Shown here: positions 6,807-10,724 of the stretch, piece by piece
Position numbering within the stretch: position 1 is the stretch's first letter
How the letters are laid out: each line of letters opens with the position of its first letter
Assembly (NCBI GenBank): GCA_009775195.1
Contig: VSPF01000105.1
Coordinates: 1-10,724 of the forward strand
Source: Muribaculaceae bacterium
GTDB taxonomy: Bacteria; Bacteroidota; Bacteroidia; Bacteroidales; Muribaculaceae
Direction of reading: 5' to 3'
Length of the DNA stretch: 10,724 nucleotides
Program-made: the position numbers and the translations under genes
Notes under the pieces: generated by a model
What the model saw: the letters and a program-made list of their open reading frames with translations, nothing else
What the model was told of the DNA's origin: nothing
Databases searched by the model: none

Positions 6807-6838
6807 CAAAATTACACAATACTGCCAATATTGGCAAA
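6807..6838 (-). promoter_or_regulatory. Housekeeping promoter of the sigma-factor operon
   Basis: On the minus strand TTTG (6838-6835) is followed by exactly 20 bases and TAATTTTG (6814-6807), a full match to the Bacteroidales -33/-7 pattern, about 34 bases before the sigma factor ATG. The spacer begins with a perfect palindrome, listed separately. Confidence 0.7.
6823..6836. promoter_or_regulatory. Perfect 14-bp palindrome overlapping the -33 box (candidate operator)
   Basis: TGCCAATATTGGCA is an exact palindrome covering part of the -33 TTTG and the upstream spacer of the sigma-operon promoter, and lies about 18 bases upstream of the uvrA -33 box. A dimeric repressor bound here would block the sigma promoter and could influence uvrA. 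No regulator gene for it is visible in the window. Confidence 0.4.
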
Positions 6839-6854
6839 TAAGGCCGGTGTGGTA

Positions 6855-6886
6855 TTTGCGTGTCTCGGGATTTTTTCGTAACTTTA
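6855..6886 (+). promoter_or_regulatory. Promoter of uvrA
   Basis: TTTG (6855-6858), 20 bases, TAACTTTA (6879-6886): a match to the Bacteroidales promoter with one mismatch at the final G of the -7 box. It ends 26 bases before the uvrA ATG. An AAGGA at 903-907 of the 6-kb block (6903-6907) is a plausible ribosome binding site, which is uncommon but not rare in this phylum. Confidence 0.65.
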
Positions 6887-6912
6887 CAAGTTAAAGAATT
6901 CTAAGGATAACA

Positions 6913-9690
6913 ATGCCAATTTCAGATATAGTAGTCAAGGGTGCGCGCGTCAACAACCTCAAGAACATCGACGTGGCCATACCCCGTAATAAGTTTGTCG
7001 TCATCACCGGCCTGTCGGGCTCGGGCAAGTCGTCGCTTGCCTTCGACACGCTCTATGCCGAGGGCCGGCGCAGATATGTGGAGAGCCTGTCGGCCTATGC
7101 CCGCCAGTTTATGGGCAAGTTGCGCAAGCCCGAGTGCGATTTCATTCGCGGCCTGCCACCGGCCATAGCCATAGAGCAGAAGGTCAACACCCGCAACCCT
7201 CGCTCAACCGTGGGCACATCGACAGAAATCTACGACTATATACGCATGCTCTATGGCCGCATAGGGCGCACCTACTCGCCCGTTACCGGCGAGATTGTAA
7301 AGAAACACACCGTGGAAGACGTCATAGCCACGGCGGCCTCATATCCCGTGGGCAATCGCCTGGCAATCGCGGCACCATTCACGGTGCCCGAAGGCCGCGA
7401 CCTGCGCCAGCAGCTCGACATATACGCCAAGGAAGGCTACACCCGTGTGGTTGATGCCAACGGCGACTTTGTAGACATAGAGGAGTATAATGACAATAAG
7501 CTACCCCTGCTGCTGATTGACCGTATGACGTGGTCTGACGAGCCCGACGAGGTATCGCGCTTCGCAGAGTCGGCAGAAACAGCATTTTTCGAAGGTCACG
7601 ACGAACTCGTGCTCATGCTGTGGCAACCCGACGGCAGCATCGTGCGCAAGGACTTTTCCAAACGCTTCGAAGCCGACGGCATCACGTTTGCCGAGCCTGG
7701 CGAACAGATGTTCAACTTCAACAACCCTGTCGGTGCCTGCCCGGTGTGCGAAGGCTTCGGCAACACGCTCGACATATCAGAGCAACTCGTCATTCCCGAC
7801 CCCTACCTGTCGCTCTACGACGACTGCGTGGCAGCATGGCGCGGACCCAACACGCGCCTGTGGCAGCAGGCTTTTATTGCAAAGGCGGCTCAATACGGGT
7901 TCCCCGTCCACACCCCTTATAACGAACTGACCGACGAGCAACGACAGCTCCTATGGGAAGGCGACGGTGAAAAGCTAAAGGGTATCAACGCCTTCTTCGA
8001 CAACGCGCGCAACAACCGCCAGGCAATCGAACACCGCATGACGCTGGCCCGTTTTCGCGGCAAGACTATATGCCGCGCCTGTCACGGCTCGCGTCTGCGG
8101 CCCGAGGCTCTTTATGTCAAAGTCGGAGGCATGTCAATTGACAAACTGGTGCGTATGCCGGTCGACAGGTTGCTCGACTGGTTCTTAAATCTCGAACTTG
8201 ACGAGGCTGATGCAAAAGTGGCGTCGCGCCTGCTCATCGAAATCACCCGACGCCTTACGTTCCTCAAGGAGGTCGGTTTGAGCTATCTCACCCTCGACCG
8301 ACTGAGCAACAGCCTCTCGGGCGGCGAAAGCCAGCGCATCAATCTCGCCACCTCGCTCGGCAGCAGTCTGGTAGGGTCGCTCTATATCCTCGACGAGCCG
8401 TCAATCGGCTTGCACCCACGCGATACCGAACGACTTATCGGCGTACTCAAAAAATTGCAGAAAATCGGAAATACCGTCGTCGTTGTCGAGCACGATGAAG
8501 AAATAATGCGTGCCGCCGACCGAATAATCGACGTAGGTCCCGATGCCGGACGACTCGGCGGCCAAATAGTGTTCGAGGGGTCGCCATCGGAACTCCCTTC
8601 CGACTCTAAAAGCCATACCGTGGCCTTCCTTGAAGGGCGCGACCCGATACCGGTACCGGGCGAACGCCGCCGCTGGCGCGACTATATACGCATTGAGGGT
8701 GCCACCGAGCACAACCTCAAACATGTCAGCGTAGACTTCCCCCTCGGAGTCATGACTGTGGTTACGGGCGTAAGCGGTTCGGGAAAATCGACACTCGTGC
8801 GTGATATTTTCTACCGCGCAATGGTTCGTGAAATATATAAGGAAGGCGATGCACCGGGCTCGTTCCGCCATATCTCAGGCGACATCAAGCGAGTAAACGA
8901 TATAGTGTTCGTCGACCAGAACCCTATAGGCAAGTCTACGCGCTCAAACCCTGCGACATACCTCAAGGCTTACGACGAAATCCGCGCCCTTATGGCCTCG
9001 CAACAAGCTGCACGGCAGCTCGACCTGACACCATCGTCGTTCTCATTCAACACCGAAGGCGGACGCTGCGAGGCGTGCAAGGGCGAGGGTCGCATCACTA
9101 TCGAGATGCAGTTCCTGGCCGACGTCACCATAGAGTGCGAGGAGTGCCACGGCCAACGATTCAAACGCGATGTGTTGTCGGTGCACTACAATGGGAAAAA
9201 TATCAACGATATCCTCGACCTTACAGTCGACGAGGCCATCGATTTCTTTGGGGCATCCAACGGCCCGGCCGAGCGGCGTATCATCGACCGCCTGTTACCG
9301 CTGCAGCAGGTAGGGCTCGGGTATATCAAACTCGGTCAATCGTCCTCTACCCTTTCAGGCGGCGAGAATCAGCGTGTGAAGCTGGCATACTATCTCGCAC
9401 AGGGCAGTTCGCGACCCGGCATTTTTATCTTTGACGAACCAACAACGGGCCTGCATCCTCACGACATTGGCATACTGCTCAAGTCTTTCGACAGGCTGAT
9501 TTCGCTCGGTCACACCCTTATCATCGTAGAGCATAATCTCGATGTAATCAAATGCGCCGACCATATTATCGACATGGGGCCCGAAGGCGGCGATGCGGGC
9601 GGTAACGTAGTTGCTACCGGCACGCCCGAAGAAATTGTATCATGCCCCAAATCTATTACCGGCAAATACTTGAAAGTCAAACTACAATGA
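6913..9690 (+). CDS. uvrA: Excinuclease ABC subunit A (UvrA)
   Basis: 925 residues, close to the usual 940. UvrA is the damage-recognising ATPase of nucleotide excision repair; as a dimer it loads UvrB on lesions. All hallmarks are visible: Walker A GLSGSGKS (33-40) and a second GVSGSGKST near 620; ABC signatures LSGGESQR (468-475) and LSGGENQR (814-821); Walker B-like YILDEPSIGLH and FIFDEPTTGLH; zinc-binding pairs C276-PV-C279 with C387-RA-C390 in the first half, and C719-EA-C722 with C742-EE-C745 in the second, 19 residues apart. No truncation or key-residue loss is seen. The ATG at 6913 follows a good promoter and gives the standard MPISDIVVKGARVNNLKNID start. The stop overlaps the next gene by 4 bases, suggesting an operon. 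GC appears higher than in the left end of the window. Confidence 0.98.
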   Translation: MPISDIVVKGARVNNLKNIDVAIPRNKFVVITGLSGSGKSSLAFDTLYAEGRRRYVESLSAYARQFMGKLRKPECDFIRGLPPAIAIEQKVNTRNPRSTVGTSTEIYDYIRMLYGRIGRTYSPVTGEIVKKHTVEDVIATAASYPVGNRLAIAAPFTVPEGRDLRQQLDIYAKEGYTRVVDANGDFVDIEEYNDNKLPLLLIDRMTWSDEPDEVSRFAESAETAFFEGHDELVLMLWQPDGSIVRKDFSKRFEADGITFAEPGEQMFNFNNPVGACPVCEGFGNTLDISEQLVIPDPYLSLYDDCVAAWRGPNTRLWQQAFIAKAAQYGFPVHTPYNELTDEQRQLLWEGDGEKLKGINAFFDNARNNRQAIEHRMTLARFRGKTICRACHGSRLRPEALYVKVGGMSIDKLVRMPVDRLLDWFLNLELDEADAKVASRLLIEITRRLTFLKEVGLSYLTLDRLSNSLSGGESQRINLATSLGSSLVGSLYILDEPSIGLHPRDTERLIGVLKKLQKIGNTVVVVEHDEEIMRAADRIIDVGPDAGRLGGQIVFEGSPSELPSDSKSHTVAFLEGRDPIPVPGERRRWRDYIRIEGATEHNLKHVSVDFPLGVMTVVTGVSGSGKSTLVRDIFYRAMVREIYKEGDAPGSFRHISGDIKRVNDIVFVDQNPIGKSTRSNPATYLKAYDEIRALMASQQAARQLDLTPSSFSFNTEGGRCEACKGEGRITIEMQFLADVTIECEECHGQRFKRDVLSVHYNGKNINDILDLTVDEAIDFFGASNGPAERRIIDRLLPLQQVGLGYIKLGQSSSTLSGGENQRVKLAYYLAQGSSRPGIFIFDEPTTGLHPHDIGILLKSFDRLISLGHTLIIVEHNLDVIKCADHIIDMGPEGGDAGGNVVATGTPEEIVSCPKSITGKYLKVKLQ

Positions 9691-10013
9691 CACTCGACGA
9701 ATATCAGCAGAAAGCTATGGAAACTGCCATATATCCCTGCGATAATTCCATAGCCTATACAGTACTCGGCCTCGCCGGAGAAACAGGAGAAATTGCAGAA
9801 AAGGTTAAGAAGACTATCCGCGACCGACAAGGCATGTTCGACGAAGCTGTGAAACTCGACATAGCACGCGAGGCTGGCGATGTGCTATGGTACCTTGCCG
9901 CGCTTGCGCACGAATTGGGAATGTCACTCGAAGATATCGCACGACTAAATATCGAAAAAATATACTCTCGCCGCGACCGCGACGTAATCCACGGCTCAGG
10001 TGATAACAGATAA
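9687..10013 (+). CDS. MazG-like nucleotide pyrophosphohydrolase
   Basis: 108 residues. The all-alpha NTP pyrophosphohydrolase signature is present: E35-xx-E38 in GLAGETGEIAEKVKK, and E62-xx-D65 in AREAGDVLWYLAALAHELG; these acidic residues bind the magnesium needed to split NTPs or dNTPs into NMP and pyrophosphate. Single-domain proteins of this size (MazG-like, RS21-C6 or phage-type dCTPase group) are thought to clean up nucleotide pools or non-canonical nucleotides. The start at 9687 is chosen because ATGA overlaps the uvrA stop TGA and gives the usual MTLDEYQQKA beginning; an upstream in-frame start at 9642 would lie inside uvrA. Translational coupling to uvrA suggests a joint DNA-maintenance role. 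The preferred nucleotide cannot be told from sequence. Confidence 0.9.
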   Translation: MTLDEYQQKAMETAIYPCDNSIAYTVLGLAGETGEIAEKVKKTIRDRQGMFDEAVKLDIAREAGDVLWYLAALAHELGMSLEDIARLNIEKIYSRRDRDVIHGSGDNR

Positions 10014-10107
10014 GCCCCTCACGTTGTCTATTCACTCGATGAGTCGAAGATACATAAAGGCATAATGTCAAAAGGCACAAAAGTTTTTGTGGTATAGAAG
10101 TGCCATT

Positions 10108-10137
10108 ATAGGGGCTCGAACCTCCGGGACGAGCCAT
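10108..10137 (-). repeat. Covarying hairpin element, copy 4
   Basis: Minus strand: ATG at 10137-10135 and peptide MARPGGSSPY. The stem GCTCG pairs with CGAGC around an 11-base loop (TCCCGGAGGTT) carrying the conserved CGGAG. AGCCCC replaces AGCTCC. Downstream, about 26 bases further, lies AACTTTTG, a poor -7 box, so the promoter part looks decayed. It is over 9 kb from the other three copies. Confidence 0.6.
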
Positions 10138-10175
10138 TTCGTGGCAACGCTATGACGCAATCCGTACTCTCGCAG

Positions 10176-10195
10176 GGTCGCGGCATGCCGCGACC
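10176..10195. repeat. Perfect 20-bp palindrome
   Basis: GGTCGCGGCATGCCGCGACC is an exact inverted repeat, very GC-rich, with no T-run on either side, so it is not an intrinsic terminator. Ten bases (GGGTCGCGGC) recur at 10591-10600. It may be a dispersed palindromic repeat or a protein-binding site. Confidence 0.6.
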
Positions 10196-10277
10196 GGGTA
10201 CGCGAATCTATCTCTTTGGTAATCAATGACAGATGCTCTTGATGCCCGAGGGTGTATCAATAAAGACATGGGATGGA

Positions 10278-10480
10278 GTCCTCGGAGAGGACGCTCTTGT
10301 TGTCAGCCCCACGATTATTCGTGGGGTAAAATGGAAACCGATATATAGAAAGTCCTCGGAGAGGACGCAAAGGATTGATAGTATGTCTTTGCGACCTCTC
10401 CGAGGTCATTTTATCGCAGGTGCCTCAGAGTCCCCGCCAATGATGGCGGGGTTAACCACAAAGGCGTCGTCTCCGACGAC
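10278..10480. repeat. 203-bp mirror-symmetric element of six hairpins (REP/REPIN-like)
   Basis: Six hairpins in order. H1 10278-10292 and H3 10352-10366: GTCCTC-GGA-GAGGAC. H2 10307-10326: CCCCACGA-TTAT-TCGTGGGG. Then the mirror half: H4 10393-10407 GACCTC-TCC-GAGGTC, H5 10432-10451 CCCCGCCA-ATGA-TGGCGGGG, H6 10466-10480 GTCGTC-TCC-GACGAC. Gaps are 14 and 25 bases in the left half and 14 and 24 in the right half, so the whole is one long inverted repeat. H3 and H4 also pair with each other: 10352-10372 with 10387-10407, 14-base loop. Stem sequences differ between halves but pairing is kept. An open frame across it exists only because of the repeat. Confidence 0.75.
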
Positions 10481-10574
10481 TTCTTGTTTTGATACTGCCT
10501 CCTACCGGCGGGTGGTCTTATAGAATTAATTTTCCTTATGTCCCTTTTGAGCTTGTGTTTCCTCCGGCATGCAC

Positions 10575-10628
10575 CGTGGACAGTGTCCACGGGTCGCGGC
10601 GCGTGGACATCAGTGGACAGCGTGGACA
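10575..10628. repeat. Cluster of GTGGACA repeats
   Basis: GTGGACA occurs at 10576-10582, 10603-10609, 10613-10619 and 10622-10628, and once inverted (TGTCCAC, 10584-10590). The first and the inverted copy form the near-palindrome CGTGGACA-G-TGTCCACG (10575-10591). The cluster lies just beyond the rRNA operon terminator. Its function is unknown. Confidence 0.65.
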
Positions 10629-10645
10629 GCGGCGGGGACGGGCAT

Positions 10646-10680
10646 AAAAAAAGGCCCCGGAGGCGTGTGCCTTCGGGGCC
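10646..10680 (-). terminator. Intrinsic terminator of the rRNA operon
   Basis: On the minus strand a 12-bp stem (GGCCCCGAAGGC with GCCTCCGGGGCC, one A-C mismatch, loop ACAC) is followed by seven T. It lies 5-6 bases beyond the 5S rRNA end, as expected for the end of an rRNA operon. Confidence 0.9.
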
Positions 10681-10685
10681 GAGAG

Positions 10686-10724
10686 GGGGCGGTTACCTAC
10701 TTTTCCACTTTCGCAGTATCATCG
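10686..10724 (-). rRNA. rrf: 5S ribosomal RNA, 3' end (partial at right edge)
   Basis: The reverse complement of the last bases reads CGATGATACTGCGAAAGTGG, then AAAAGTAGGTAACCGCC. This is the conserved 3' part of bacterial 5S rRNA (CGATGGTACTGC, GGGAGAGTAGGTCGCCGCC in typical members). The rest, and presumably 23S and 16S, lie outside the window. The exact 3' end is uncertain by a few bases. The terminator directly follows. Confidence 0.85.

Larger units (their letters stand above)
10014..10277. other. Intergenic region after the MazG-like gene
   Basis: No credible gene. It holds hairpin copy 4 and the 20-bp palindrome, listed separately. CACAAAA (10076-10082) and TTTTGTG (10085-10091) form an AT-only-loop hairpin that is a poor terminator candidate for the uvrA unit. 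The remaining bases show nothing I can name. Confidence 0.6.

Noticed and set aside
8401..8871. 156-codon open frame on the minus strand inside uvrA
   Set aside because: It is antisense to an intact, highly conserved uvrA; high-GC codon bias commonly opens such frames.
10076..10091. Terminator for the uvrA unit
   Set aside because: The stem is mostly A-T pairs with a 2-base loop and no proper T-tail; I do not consider it convincing.
10108..10150. tRNA-like GGTTCGAGCCCC on the minus strand
   Set aside because: It looks like a T-arm, but the 5-bp T stem and acceptor stem do not form. It is explained as hairpin copy 4.
10278..10480. CRISPR array
   Set aside because: The hairpins are not identical direct repeats with unique spacers; half are inverted and the gaps are mirrored, and no cas gene is present.
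10233..10523. Open frame of 96 codons on the plus strand
   Set aside because: It runs straight through the six hairpins; its codons follow the repeats and the product resembles no protein. Repeat structure explains the openness.

Overview
The window reads as chromosomal DNA from a member of the Bacteroidota, most likely order Bacteroidales. A Muribaculaceae-like genome is my guess from the fairly high GC of the core genes; no 16S is present to prove it. Supporting signs are promoters of the Bacteroides type (TTTG, 20 bases, TAnnTTTG), an ECF sigma / DUF4974 anti-sigma / TonB-dependent receptor / DUF4249 lipoprotein operon, and an outer-membrane beta-barrel protein ending in TSRFGTGK.

Layout. 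1-491 (+): C-terminal end of an outer-membrane beta-barrel (TonB-receptor-like) protein that enters from the left. 492-880: no clear gene; three copies of a short covarying hairpin, each placed 23-28 bases before a Bacteroides-type -7 box. 763-1176 (+): an odd open frame whose start lies in one of these repeats and whose C-terminal part may be a remnant of a nucleotidyltransferase toxin. 6772-1224 (-): a six-gene cell-surface signalling and uptake operon: ECF sigma factor, small outer-membrane barrel, miniature anti-sigma factor, TonB-dependent receptor, DUF4249 lipoprotein and a small lipoprotein. 6913-10013 (+): uvrA and a MazG-like pyrophosphohydrolase, overlapping by 4 bases and divergent from the sigma factor. 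10014-10645: about 630 bases without a credible gene, packed with palindromic structure: a fourth copy of the hairpin, a 20-bp perfect palindrome, a 203-bp mirror-symmetric element of six hairpins, and clustered GTGGACA repeats. 10646-10724 (-): terminator and 3' end of a 5S rRNA, so an rRNA operon enters from the right.

How the genes work together. The minus-strand operon looks like a compact FecI/FecR-type trans-envelope circuit. Its anti-sigma factor has only an N-terminal cytoplasmic part, one membrane helix and a DUF4974-like periplasmic domain. Its receptor has an N-terminal STN signalling domain and a TonB box but no carboxypeptidase-regulatory-like domain between STN and plug. Ligand binding at the receptor would be relayed through STN and DUF4974 to release the sigma factor; the ligand cannot be read from sequence. 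uvrA and the MazG-like gene suggest a DNA-repair and nucleotide-pool unit.

The most unusual material is non-coding: the four-copy hairpin with compensatory stem changes and the 203-bp six-hairpin element. I cannot claim a wholly new system; these are the best candidates for something undescribed.
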